Of a stretch of 44,203 nt of DNA, positions 32,214-40,892 are shown piece by piece. Below the pieces are notes generated by a model, which saw only the letters and a list, made by a program, of their open reading frames with translations, was not told the origin of the DNA and ran no database searches. Source of the DNA: Spirochaetaceae bacterium (GTDB taxonomy: Bacteria; Spirochaetota; Spirochaetia; WRBN01); the NCBI GenBank assembly GCA_020024055.1, contig JAHHUI010000003.1, positions 1 through 44,203 of the forward strand. The letters are read 5' to 3'. Position 1 is the first letter of the stretch. Every line of letters begins with the position of its first letter. The translations under genes and the position numbers were made by a program.

Positions 32214-33439
32214 GGCATATTCAGCGGCGTGCTGATGCGATCGAGCATGCCGCTGAGCTTGGCCAGTGCCAGGCCATAATTAGTCACCGCCAAGCCCATC
32301 TCTTTCATTTTCCTCAGGCGATTCATATTCTGCCGTCGTGTTATCATGCAGCTGCCACATTGGATCACTAGCTGATAGTCTTGAATATTCTTGGGCAAGT
32401 CCGCGCCCACATGAATATCTATCTCCAGGTTCAGGCCGGTTTTTTTGCGCAGCGCACCTGGAATCTGTTCTCGCCCGATGTCATTCTTGAGGGCCACATG
32501 TGTACAGGCTTCCACAATGAGAATATGATCATTGTCTTTTAAAGAGTCAATTTTCTGCGCGCTGTTGAAATAATAGGCAAATTCGCCCTTGCGCGCGGCC
32601 ATCAACACCGAGAATGATGTCAGAGCCTGATCGCAGGGCAATATTTGATTCACGGCATGGAACACCTGTGAATCTGTGATGACAAGATGCGGTTTTTCGC
32701 CCAGGCGAGAAAGGGCCAAAGGCATATTTTCCAATGTGGTGCAAATCGCATGGCAGCGCGCATCCAGCAATTCGCGCAGCACCTGCACCTGGGGCAGGAT
32801 CAGGCGCCCTTTGGGGGCCTGCTTGTCCTGAGGCATCACCAAAAGCACCAAGGCTTCCTCTGGCAGCAAATGTGTCACAATCGGCGGTTCTTCCAGACCT
32901 TTTGCCCGCTGGCACAAAGAATTGCGCATATATTCTATGCCGTCTTTGGTCATGCTGCTGATGGGAAAAATCTCCTGTGCAAATTGTTGTTCCAGCCGGG
33001 CCTTCTGGCGTTCAAGCTCCTCTGGAGAAAGTTCGTCAGCACGACTGAGGAGAATCAGCAGTACAATTTCATTCTTTTTCAGGCTGTCATACCATTGTAT
33101 TTCCTGGTCAATATTCTGTGCCCCGGCGGGGATCATCAGCAGGGCAATATCGGCTTTGTCAAAGATTTCCCGGCTTTTTTCAATACGCAGGCGGCCCAAA
33201 TCATCTTCTGTATCGTCCAGGCCGGCAGTATCGACAAAAACAACAGGGCCCAGGGGGTGCAATTCCATGGCTTTATACACAGGGTCTGTGGTGGAACCGG
33301 GAGTCTGGGAGACAAGGGCAGCATTTTGGCCGGTCAGAGCATTCATCAGGCTGGATTTTCCTGCATTGCGGCGGCCAAATATGCCGATGTGCAGACGATT
33401 AGCCCGGGGAGAAAGCTCCTGAACCGAGGCACAGCTCAT
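32201..33439 (-). CDS. hydF: [FeFe] hydrogenase maturation GTPase HydF
   Basis: The 412-residue protein has an N-terminal GTPase domain with P-loop GRRNAGKS (22-29), SQTPGSTTDPV (switch I) and DTAGLDD (G3). A central dimerisation domain follows. The C-terminal cluster domain has Cys 312 (EACTHV) and a Cys pair at 361 and 364 (QCGSC), the three-Cys site that holds a 4Fe-4S cluster. The usual CTHH is CTHV here. The final TNYGLALAKLSGMLDR is typical of HydF. HydF carries the diiron H-cluster precursor to the hydrogenase. HydE, HydG and the hydrogenase itself are not in this window. The ATG overlaps the upstream acyltransferase stop. Confidence 0.93.
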   Translation of the reverse strand: MSCASVQELSPRANRLHIGIFGRRNAGKSSLMNALTGQNAALVSQTPGSTTDPVYKAMELHPLGPVVFVDTAGLDDTEDDLGRLRIEKSREIFDKADIALLMIPAGAQNIDQEIQWYDSLKKNEIVLLILLSRADELSPEELERQKARLEQQFAQEIFPISSMTKDGIEYMRNSLCQRAKGLEEPPIVTHLLPEEALVLLVMPQDKQAPKGRLILPQVQVLRELLDARCHAICTTLENMPLALSRLGEKPHLVITDSQVFHAVNQILPCDQALTSFSVLMAARKGEFAYYFNSAQKIDSLKDNDHILIVEACTHVALKNDIGREQIPGALRKKTGLNLEIDIHVGADLPKNIQDYQLVIQCGSCMITRRQNMNRLRKMKEMGLAVTNYGLALAKLSGMLDRISTPLNMPQFK

Positions 33440-34356
33440 GAGATTTCCTTGCTGCGTATGGTTTCTGTTTCTTCATGAAGGACAAACAGGCGCTTCATCA
33501 TATTGGTCACGATATAGGCTTTGGGGTCAATATCGGCAGGCATATTTTCGCTGCACTTGCGAATCAGGTCTTCAGTGCGCATCACAGGACTGACACCCAG
33601 ATAAATATGTTCGGGGGTGGGAATATCTTCTGTCATGGTTGACTCATCGGGATTAATAGGCAGATTATTGCCATTCACGCTCATCAGGCAGCAATATTCA
33701 AAAATGCGCAGATAGTTGTAAATTTCAGGCACACCTGTTTTGGTTTCCTCTTTCCAGGGACGTATGCGTGTTCCCGAAGGGAAGACCAGGAACATTTGAT
33801 TTTGATATTTTCTGCGGGTGATTTCTTTAATGCTGGCCAGATTAATGGGCAGAGTTTTTTTGCGTTCTTCCTCGCGTTTTTTCTCATCTGTGATAGATTC
33901 GATTCCGCGCGATGGAAAAATCACCACACGATTGTAAATCTGGGCGAATGTGGCGATATTGGCATTGTCCAGGCTCAGCTTGGCGCCGGCCACAGCAACA
34001 AGGGAATTGGCAAACCCCTCGCCAATCTGCGGATCATTGTCTGTCAGATAGCAAATATTGGAAAGATCAAAATTCCCATAATGTTCGGGCAGCAACAAAC
34101 AGGCTTTGCCCTGCTGAGATAGGTCATACAATTCTTTCAGGTGTTCAGGGCGGATAATACGACTTTTTTCAAGGACAAAAGGACGCAAGAGCTGATTGAA
34201 GATTTTTCTGGCTTCAGGCTTGCCCTCTTTATACACTGTCTCGGGGGTCACTTCTTCAAAGTCTGCCTTGAACATGGGGGCCAGTTGCTCATAGAGCTTT
34301 GTGGATTCTTCGTTTTTGAAGAAAATCTTTTCAAATAAGAGACCCATTTGCAGCAT
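33436..34356 (-). CDS. Glycerol-3-phosphate-type acyltransferase (PlsC/PlsB superfamily)
   Basis: The 306-residue protein has no clear membrane helix but shows the HX4D motif in LPEHYGNFDLSN (near residue 92) and FPSGTRIRPW (near residue 190), the counterpart of the EGTR motif with Ser for Glu. These are the two acyltransferase boxes. The rest is not similar to the neighbouring PlsC. It resembles the large spirochaete glycerol-3-phosphate acyltransferases, which carry out the first acylation of phospholipid synthesis. The ATG at 34356 has AAAAGGAGC upstream at somewhat long spacing. hydF follows with a four-base overlap, although the two functions seem unrelated. Confidence 0.8.
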   Translation of the reverse strand: MLQMGLLFEKIFFKNEESTKLYEQLAPMFKADFEEVTPETVYKEGKPEARKIFNQLLRPFVLEKSRIIRPEHLKELYDLSQQGKACLLLPEHYGNFDLSNICYLTDNDPQIGEGFANSLVAVAGAKLSLDNANIATFAQIYNRVVIFPSRGIESITDEKKREEERKKTLPINLASIKEITRRKYQNQMFLVFPSGTRIRPWKEETKTGVPEIYNYLRIFEYCCLMSVNGNNLPINPDESTMTEDIPTPEHIYLGVSPVMRTEDLIRKCSENMPADIDPKAYIVTNMMKRLFVLHEETETIRSKEIS

Positions 34357-34430
34357 GAATCTTCATTGCTCCTTTTCTCTGTTTTACAAATGCAATATTT
34401 TTATATAGCAGAGTTTCTGCCAGGAAGTAC

Positions 34431-34460
34431 ATTGTAGCTATTTTTGTCCTCTATTGGCAA
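34431..34460 (-). promoter_or_regulatory. Predicted promoter of the acyltransferase-hydF operon
   Basis: On the minus strand TTGCCA (34460-34455) and TACAAT (34436-34431) lie 18 bases apart, 75 bases upstream of the gene start. The spacer contains GACAAAAATAG. Confidence 0.6.
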
Positions 34461-34531
34461 GATACTGAAATATGGATAGAATTCTGAAATAAATTCGATT
34501 GTCAGTGTTTATCGATCGGCGCATAAAAAGC

Positions 34532-34537
34532 TATAAT
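34532..34537 (+). promoter_or_regulatory. -10 box of the amino-acid ABC transporter operon
   Basis: A perfect TATAAT lies 32 bases before the binding-protein ATG. No good -35 box is seen at 16-18 bases; TTGTCA at 34499 is too far away, so an activator may be needed. Confidence 0.5.
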
Positions 34538-34568
34538 TTAAGAAAATTAAAAAACTTTGGAGGAATGA

Positions 34569-35378
34569 ATGATGAGAAATTTGCTTATTGCTGGTTTATG
34601 TTTGTCAATTTTGTTTTCCTGCAAGGCAGGTGATGATAAATCTGCCCAGGCCGCCAAGGAGAAGCCTTTGGTTGTGGCGATGGATTTAAGCTTTCCGCCT
34701 TTTGAAGGAATTGATCCGGAAGGTAAGCCTTATGGTATTTCCGTGGATATGGCAAAAGATCTGGCTGCCAGCCTGGGTCGTGATGTGGAAATTGTGAACG
34801 TGAAATGGGATGGCCTGATTCCCGGGCTGCGCAGCGGTCAGTATGATGCAGTCATTTCTTCTATGTCTGTCACACCAGAAAGACAGGCTGTGGTGGATTT
34901 TTCTGACCCCTATGGCGAGATGGGTATTGATTTTCTTGCCAGAAAGGATTTTGTCTTCACAGAGCCTTCGGCCCTGAACACTCCTGATGTGCGCATCGCC
35001 GTACGTAAAGGCACCATTGGCGAGACCTTGGCCATGGATCAGTTTCCCAAGGCAAGAATTGTCAGCCTAAATGATTTTGAAAGCGCTGTGCTGGAAGTCT
35101 TGCAGAATAAAGCCGATGTAGCCTTGGCCGACCCCTTGACTGTGTATGAATATCAGAAAAAATATTCCGCGCAGCTGGCTGCATATTATCGCTCTATGAG
35201 CGTGGTGCCTTTGGCCATTGCCGTGAAGAAAACTGATGATAAAGAATTTTTGAACAAAGTGAATGAATTTGTGAAGAAATATGTGACTGATGGCAAGCTG
35301 AAAGCTGTGACGGATAAATATCTCTCTGATGTCAAAGAAGAATTTGCCAAGCAGAATCAGCCTTTCTTCATTTATTAA
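34569..35378 (+). CDS. Amino-acid ABC transporter substrate-binding lipoprotein
   Basis: The 269-residue precursor has a signal peptide ending in a lipobox LFSC-K (Cys about 18), so it is probably anchored by lipid. The mature protein is a family 3 solute-binding protein: LVVAMDLSFPPFEG at the start, the WDGLIPGLRSGQYDAVISSMSVTPER segment with the Arg that binds the substrate carboxylate, then VDFSDPYGEM and RIAVRKGT. Polar amino acids such as Gln, Arg or His are likely ligands. GGAGG lies before two adjacent ATG codons (34569 and 34572); either could be used. It heads the operon with permease and ATPase. Confidence 0.92.
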   Translation: MMRNLLIAGLCLSILFSCKAGDDKSAQAAKEKPLVVAMDLSFPPFEGIDPEGKPYGISVDMAKDLAASLGRDVEIVNVKWDGLIPGLRSGQYDAVISSMSVTPERQAVVDFSDPYGEMGIDFLARKDFVFTEPSALNTPDVRIAVRKGTIGETLAMDQFPKARIVSLNDFESAVLEVLQNKADVALADPLTVYEYQKKYSAQLAAYYRSMSVVPLAIAVKKTDDKEFLNKVNEFVKKYVTDGKLKAVTDKYLSDVKEEFAKQNQPFFIY

Positions 35379-35403
35379 ATTTGATGTATAATACGGCTAT
35401 GGA

Positions 35404-36222
35404 ATGGGGAATGCACTGGTGAAGTCTCAATCTATATTCAAGCGTTTTTCATGGCTGTTTGTCGGCGGGCCACGCAGAAATATTCCCTGGCCTGCCTTTG
35501 TTGCCTACAGTATTATCTTATTGGTTTTTGCTGTTCTTTTTCTGATGCGCAGTGCGAAAATCCTTGGCCAATGGCATTTTGATAGCGTACGCCGCTATGC
35601 CCAGGCATTGCGCGGGGGCTATTTATACACTCTTGTGCTCTCTTTTTTTGTGTTGGCCGGTTCTGTACTTTTGGGCAGTGTGCTCACGCTGTTCGAACGA
35701 TCACGCTGGTATCTGCTGCGTATATTTTCCTATTGGCTTTTGCAAATTTGCCGCGGCACGCCGCTGATTGTCTTCATTGTGTTTTGTTATTATATTGTGG
35801 CCCAGGCTGTGGGCATTCAAAATCGCATGCTCTCTGGCGTGCTGATTTTATCGCTATATTTTTCCACAGCGATCAGCGAGATTCTGCGCGGGGGCTTTAA
35901 GTCTATTCCCCAAACACAATTTGAAGTGGCGCAAAGCTTTGGCCTGACAACCAGGCAGACTTATCTTTATATCATTGTGCCCCAGCTGGTGCAGCGAATT
36001 CTGCCGGCGCTGACAAATCAAGTGGGCATCATTATCAAAGATACTTCATTGTTATCTGTCATCGGGATTGCCGAATTTTATCAAACCAGTACTAATGCTG
36101 CCAATCAAAGCTATGCGACATTAGAGTTTTTCCTGATTTTGACTCTGGGCTATCTGGTGATCACTTTGCCCATCAGTCTCATCAGCAAGGCATTGGAAAA
36201 GAAAGACGAGGATATGGCCTGA
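35404..36222 (+). CDS. Amino-acid ABC transporter permease (HisM/GlnP type)
   Basis: The 272-residue membrane protein has about five to six helices and the EAA loop SEILRGGFKSIPQTQFEVAQSFGLT, typical of polar amino-acid permeases. The GGYLYTLVLSFFVLAGSVLLG segment matches the HisM/GlnP helix 1-2 pattern. A GTG at 35419 with GGGGA upstream is an alternative start five codons downstream. A perfect TATAAT at 35387-35392 just before the gene may be an internal promoter that would leave almost no leader. The stop overlaps the ATPase start (ATGA). Confidence 0.92.
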   Translation: MGNALVKSQSIFKRFSWLFVGGPRRNIPWPAFVAYSIILLVFAVLFLMRSAKILGQWHFDSVRRYAQALRGGYLYTLVLSFFVLAGSVLLGSVLTLFERSRWYLLRIFSYWLLQICRGTPLIVFIVFCYYIVAQAVGIQNRMLSGVLILSLYFSTAISEILRGGFKSIPQTQFEVAQSFGLTTRQTYLYIIVPQLVQRILPALTNQVGIIIKDTSLLSVIGIAEFYQTSTNAANQSYATLEFFLILTLGYLVITLPISLISKALEKKDEDMA

Positions 36223-36950
36223 TGAAAGTGCAGCTGAATAATTTATGCAAGCAATTTGGCGCCAATATCGTGCTTGATCATGTGAATCTGAGCGAAGTGG
36301 AGGGCAGTCTGATCAGTATGATTGGCCCTTCGGGCGCGGGCAAAAGCACCCTGCTGCGTATTCTTTCTGGGCTGGATAATCAAGTCAGCGGCCGGGCTAT
36401 TGTCAATGACAAAGAAATACTCTTTGATGATAAACATGCGCTGCGTCAATATCGGCGAGAAAATGCCGTGGTATTTCAACAGCACAATCTGCTGCCGCAT
36501 TTGAATGTTTTGAATAACATCACATTTCCTTTGCGGCATATTGCGCGCATGAATGCAAAAAAAGCTGAAGCGATGGCCATGGAATTGCTAGAGCGCTTCA
36601 AGCTGACAGAGCACAGCAGAAAGTATCCGCATCAGCTTTCGGGGGGCCAAAGCCAGCGCATTGCCATTGCGCGCGGCCTTGTGGTGCAGCCGCATATTCT
36701 TTTTCTGGATGAACCCACCGCCGCGCTTGACCCGGAGATGACATATGAAGTGCTGCAAATGGTGGCTGAAATTCAGCAGACAGGCACACATATTCTTTTA
36801 GTGACACATAATATTCGTTTTGCCTTGCAATGCGGCGCGAATTTTCTTTTTGTGGATGATGGGGCAGTGAATTATTATGCCGCTGAGGATATTAAGCAGC
36901 CTGCATCAGACAGTCGCATGGCGCATTTTTTGCAATATGCCATGCTTTAG
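36222..36950 (+). CDS. Amino-acid ABC transporter ATPase (GlnQ type)
   Basis: The 242-residue protein has Walker A GPSGAGKST, the Q-loop VFQQHNLLPHLNVLNNI, signature LSGGQSQRIAIARGL, Walker B LFLDEPTAALDPEM and the switch His in LVTHNI. This is the GlnQ/HisP subgroup that serves polar amino-acid importers. The gene completes a compact three-gene system. tyrS follows after 66 bases, without a clear terminator. Confidence 0.95.
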   Translation: MKVQLNNLCKQFGANIVLDHVNLSEVEGSLISMIGPSGAGKSTLLRILSGLDNQVSGRAIVNDKEILFDDKHALRQYRRENAVVFQQHNLLPHLNVLNNITFPLRHIARMNAKKAEAMAMELLERFKLTEHSRKYPHQLSGGQSQRIAIARGLVVQPHILFLDEPTAALDPEMTYEVLQMVAEIQQTGTHILLVTHNIRFALQCGANFLFVDDGAVNYYAAEDIKQPASDSRMAHFLQYAML

Positions 36951-37016
36951 GGTGCTGTTTTTTCCACAGAAATCTGTTATCATCACACTCAGTTTTTATT
37001 GAAAAGGAAGAAAATC

Positions 37017-38243
37017 ATGGGTGTATTTGAAGTGCTGCGCGAGCGGGGTTTTATCAGCCAATGTACAGATGAAGAGGCGCTGAAAGATTTATTGAACAAT
37101 GGGAAAATCGCCATTTATCTGGGTGTGGACCCCACATCTTCCAGCCTGCATATCGGGCACACTGTTCCTTTTTATGCCCTCTCACATCTGTATCGTGCCA
37201 GGCACACGGCGATTAACCTGATGGGTGGGGGCACCGGGCGCATCGGAGATCCTTCGGGCAAAACAAAAATGCGCAAAATGCTGACCTATGAAGAAATTGA
37301 TCGCAATATTCTGGGCATTAAATCTCAGCTGAGCGGTTTTTTCGATTTTTCCAGCGAAAATGCTATCATTGCCAATAATGCCGACTGGCTGGCCGATCTG
37401 AATTATATTGATTTTCTGCGTGACATCGGGCGGCATTTTTCGGTGAATAAGATGCTCTCTTTCGAGGCCTATAAAAAGCGCATGGAAACAGGCCTGTCTT
37501 TCCTGGAATTCAATTATCAGCTGCTGCAAAGCTATGATTATTATATGCTGAATCAGAAATATGACTGTCGCCTTCAAATTGGCGGAGACGATCAATGGGG
37601 CAATATTGTGGCCGGAATCGACTTGATCCGCCGCATGGGCGGGCCCCAGTGCTATGGACTGACCTGCCCCTTGATCACCAGCAGCGACGGCAAAAAAATG
37701 GGCAAAAGTGAAAAGGGAGCCGTGTTCCTGTCGGCCGATCTGACCAGCCCCTATGAATTTTTCCAGTATTGGCGCAATGTGGACGACCGCGATGTAGAGA
37801 GATTTTTGTTATTATTTACCTTTCTTTCCACAGAAGAATGTCATTCTCTGGGCAGGGTGCGGGGGGCCGGTATTAACAAAAGCAAAGAGCGCCTGGCCTA
37901 TGAGGTCACCAGGCAGATTCACGGCGAAGAGGAAGCGGAGAAGGCCCTCTCGGCGGCGCATGCGCTGTTTGCCGGCTCGGGAAATCTGAATGATATTCCC
38001 CAGGATATCATCGCTGTTGCAGAGCTGCAGGATTCAGGGATTGAAGTGGCTGAATTGCTCTCTCGCTGCAAGCTGTGCAAAAGCAAAAGCGATGCCCGCC
38101 GCATGATTACTCAGGGCGCCGTGAGCGTGAACGACCAGAAAATCAGCGATGAAAAAGCGATGCTGACAATGAGCGATTTGCGTGATAATAGCTTGCTGCT
38201 GAAAATGGGCAAGAAAAAATATTTTCGCTTTATGGCCGAATAA
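37017..38243 (+). CDS. tyrS: Tyrosyl-tRNA synthetase
   Basis: From the ATG at 37017 (AAGGAAG, spacing 7) the protein has 408 residues; a TTG at 36999 was rejected. Class I motifs are present: HIGH (45-48), the tyrosine-pocket segment QLLQSYDYYMLN, then QIGGDDQWGNIVAGIDLIRR and the KMSKS loop as KKMGKSEKGA. A C-terminal S4 domain (about 345-408) contains CKSKSDARRMITQGAVSVNDQ. It charges tRNA-Tyr. The last 14 bases overlap the end of the convergent oligopeptide-binding protein gene. Confidence 0.97.
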   Translation: MGVFEVLRERGFISQCTDEEALKDLLNNGKIAIYLGVDPTSSSLHIGHTVPFYALSHLYRARHTAINLMGGGTGRIGDPSGKTKMRKMLTYEEIDRNILGIKSQLSGFFDFSSENAIIANNADWLADLNYIDFLRDIGRHFSVNKMLSFEAYKKRMETGLSFLEFNYQLLQSYDYYMLNQKYDCRLQIGGDDQWGNIVAGIDLIRRMGGPQCYGLTCPLITSSDGKKMGKSEKGAVFLSADLTSPYEFFQYWRNVDDRDVERFLLLFTFLSTEECHSLGRVRGAGINKSKERLAYEVTRQIHGEEEAEKALSAAHALFAGSGNLNDIPQDIIAVAELQDSGIEVAELLSRCKLCKSKSDARRMITQGAVSVNDQKISDEKAMLTMSDLRDNSLLLKMGKKKYFRFMAE

Positions 38244-40041
38244 TATTTTTCGCTGCTGTCCATGTGCTGAATGCCAGCAGGCCCTCTTGTGTCAGGGCTA
38301 CATTGGCAATGTCTTTTTGGGCCGCATACAAATTATCTTGCCGCACTGTGAAGATGACAGGCAGATATTCTGCGTAAATGCGCTGAATTTGAGCATAATA
38401 TTCTTTGCGTATTTTCTCATCATGAGTGATATTAGCCTGCTCGTATAAATTCATTAATAGTTTTTCCCAATCCATCATGGCCTGTGCATTGGGCTTATTA
38501 TTCTCTTTATCATAAGTACTTGGGTGGAAATAATAAAGAAATTGCCCCGGCTGCCAAATCACGCGCACGCGCACCAGGGGGTCTGGGCTGTTGGCAATGC
38601 TGCGCAGCACAATGTCAAAGTCTGTACGCTTAATTTTGTCCATCATAGCGGCGCCATCAAGTTTTTGCAGAATAGTTTGAATCCCTGCTTCATTCAAAGA
38701 CATGCTGTAGAGCAAGGCGATGTCGGCCTCTTTCTGCGTCAATGTGCCTGTGGGCGCGACGATAGAAAGAACAAGGGGGCTGCCGTCGGGAAAATCTCGC
38801 CAGCCGTCTCCGTTGCGGTCAATCAGGCCTAGTTGATGCAAAATATCTTTGGCTTTGCCTGGATGATATCCACGGCGCATAGCATCGCTTTGCGCATCGT
38901 AAAATTGCTGATTTTGCTCTGTGATAAAGGTGCCCTGCACGCGTGCCAGGCCTTGATACACCTGAGAGATAATCAGCAGGCGATTGAGCAAATATTCCAT
39001 CGCAATGCGAAAATCCAAGCTGCGAAATAAAGCAGCTTTAGCCGCATTGGGGGCGTCGAAATTGAAGGCAATATGGGTGACAGAGGGATGATTTTTAGCT
39101 GGCCGGCCGTGAAACAGCTGATATTTCCCTTGACTGTTTTTTTGCTTTTGCAAAAGAAGGAAATCCTGTGGCGAGGGTTCAAAATAGTCCAGCTGCCCTG
39201 CGGCAAACATCGCCATGCGCGCTGATGTATGGGGCACCACATACAATTCCAATTCATGAGCATAGGGCAGGCGATGGCCCTTGCTATCTGTGCGGAAGAA
39301 GTAAGGATTGCGCTGCAATGTAATTTTCACGCCCGGCTGGTATTTTTTCAGTATAAAAGGCCCGCTGGCAGGCATATCCGCAGGCAATGTGGATGTATTC
39401 CATAATGCATGCAGATTGTCGGGACTAGCTTGCTGGGGCGAGATTTTATGCGCCGGAAGAATAGGCAAATAAGTTAATGTATAAGGAATCGCGGTCAGCG
39501 GGGCAGGCAGGCGAAATTCTATATGCCTGTCGTCTGTAGCAATGATTTCTGAGACAATGCCATTATAAGAAAAAACCTCCAGATAATTAGCCGGTGAGGC
39601 AGGATTGAGAATGATGTTTTTGAAAGTGAACAGCACATCTTTTGCGCTTAGGGGTGTTCCGTCTGACCAATATAAATGCTCTCTAAGAGTTAATTTGAAC
39701 GTATGGCCATTGTTTTGCCAAGCCCAGTTTTCCGCCAGCGCGCCTCGAATGCTCTCATCGATAGGATGCCTCTCCAGCAGGGGAAGCAGCATCTGCTGTG
39801 TGATGAATTCATTGGAAGGTGAGAAATTATTGGAATAGGATAAAAATCCTGTCGGCGCCCTTGAAAGGGCCATACGCAGGGTGCCTCCCGGGGCCGCATG
39901 CGGGCTTGGCAGCAATCGTGCATCTTCTGTTTCGCTGGCAATATTTTCACGCATCACCCAGGAAATAGAGGATGTATCCGATTTGGCCCCCCCGCCGCAA
40001 GAAAAAAGAAGAGAGAGAAAGAGACAGATGAAGGCATACAT
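38230..40041 (-). CDS. oppA: Oligopeptide-type ABC transporter substrate-binding lipoprotein
   Basis: The 603-residue precursor starts with a very short signal peptide and lipobox (LLFSC-GGG, Cys 15). The mature protein is a family 5 solute-binding protein: NEFITQQMLLPLLERHP, LAENWAWQNNGHTFKLTLREHLYWSDGTPLSAKDVLFTF, and later QRNPYFFRTDSKGHRLPYAHELELYVV. These bind peptides, nickel-chelates or other oligomers. The last gene of its operon, it follows the ATPase by 14 bases. It has only a weak ribosome-binding site, so translation may depend on coupling. Confidence 0.9.
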   Translation of the reverse strand: MYAFICLFLSLLFSCGGGAKSDTSSISWVMRENIASETEDARLLPSPHAAPGGTLRMALSRAPTGFLSYSNNFSPSNEFITQQMLLPLLERHPIDESIRGALAENWAWQNNGHTFKLTLREHLYWSDGTPLSAKDVLFTFKNIILNPASPANYLEVFSYNGIVSEIIATDDRHIEFRLPAPLTAIPYTLTYLPILPAHKISPQQASPDNLHALWNTSTLPADMPASGPFILKKYQPGVKITLQRNPYFFRTDSKGHRLPYAHELELYVVPHTSARMAMFAAGQLDYFEPSPQDFLLLQKQKNSQGKYQLFHGRPAKNHPSVTHIAFNFDAPNAAKAALFRSLDFRIAMEYLLNRLLIISQVYQGLARVQGTFITEQNQQFYDAQSDAMRRGYHPGKAKDILHQLGLIDRNGDGWRDFPDGSPLVLSIVAPTGTLTQKEADIALLYSMSLNEAGIQTILQKLDGAAMMDKIKRTDFDIVLRSIANSPDPLVRVRVIWQPGQFLYYFHPSTYDKENNKPNAQAMMDWEKLLMNLYEQANITHDEKIRKEYYAQIQRIYAEYLPVIFTVRQDNLYAAQKDIANVALTQEGLLAFSTWTAAKNIIRP

Positions 40042-40055
40042 ATCTTTGCACCATG

Positions 40056-40892
40056 CTAGTAAGATTTGCTTTTTATGTCAATGTCATCACAGGGATATAA
40101 TAGGCGCATCTGTTTCAGCAATGTCTGGCTTTTTTCATGGCGAGGATGGTCCAGAAATTCTTGGATGGAATTTTCTTCGCAGATATTTCCGTGATCAATA
40201 ATAGCGATGCGATCGGCAAATTGCGTGGCGATGCCCAAATGATGAGTGACCAGCAGGCAGGATGTATTTTCATTGGTGCAAAAGGCACGCAGAAAATGCA
40301 GAAGCTGTGCGCTCGATATGCTGTCCAGAGCGCTGGTGGCCTCGTCGGCAATAATGATTTTCGGATTTTTTGCCAGACATAGAGCCAGGGCCAGTCTTTG
40401 CAATGTGCCGCGGCTGAGCATAGAGGGACGGCAAGAGAGCATATATACCTGATGCACCAGGCCTGCTTTTTCCAGGGCATTGCCCAGGCGCCGTGCGGCC
40501 GCATCATGGTCAAGATTCAGGCAAATACGCAGAACTTGCATCATATGTTGCTCTACAGTGCGCAGGGGGTCGAATATCATTAGGGGATTCTGGGGGATAA
40601 AGGCGATGTCTTTGCGATAAATATGCAGCATGTCTTCATCGCTTGTTTTCAGCAAATCTATGCCTTGAAATACAATTTCTCCTGTGTGTTCATATCGCGC
40701 TGCACAGAAATATTTTAATCCCAAAATAGTATGACACAGCATACTTTTTCCCGCCCCTGAATTGCCTGTGAGGGCCAGGATATGCCCGCGCTTCAAAGAG
40801 AGAGAAATATGGTCAAGGACAGATACAAAATCCCTTTTTCCCCGGCCGAGGCGCACAGACAAATTGCGTATCGATAATATTTCTTCAGGCAT
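40056..40892 (-). CDS. oppD: Oligopeptide-type ABC transporter ATPase (OppD-like) with unusual signature motif
   Basis: From the ATG at 40892, which overlaps the permease stop, the protein has 278 residues; an in-frame ATG at 40937 lies inside the permease gene and is less likely. Walker A is GNSGAGKS, the Q-loop FIPQNPLMIFDPLRTV, and Walker B IIIADEATSALD (Ala for the usual Pro). The signature is MLSRGTLQRLALALCLAKNP, where LSRGT replaces LSGGM/Q; the second Gly of the motif is retained but the first is Arg. No second ATPase (OppF) is encoded, so it would have to act as a homodimer. Otherwise the length and C-terminus match the OppD class. Confidence 0.85.
   Translation of the reverse strand: MPEEILSIRNLSVRLGRGKRDFVSVLDHISLSLKRGHILALTGNSGAGKSMLCHTILGLKYFCAARYEHTGEIVFQGIDLLKTSDEDMLHIYRKDIAFIPQNPLMIFDPLRTVEQHMMQVLRICLNLDHDAAARRLGNALEKAGLVHQVYMLSCRPSMLSRGTLQRLALALCLAKNPKIIIADEATSALDSISSAQLLHFLRAFCTNENTSCLLVTHHLGIATQFADRIAIIDHGNICEENSIQEFLDHPRHEKSQTLLKQMRLLYPCDDIDIKSKSY

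Noticed and set aside
32687..33478. Long plus-strand frame opposite hydF
   Set aside because: It is antisense to a clear GTPase with conserved motifs; its protein has biased composition (many Gln, His, Phe) as expected for a shadow frame.
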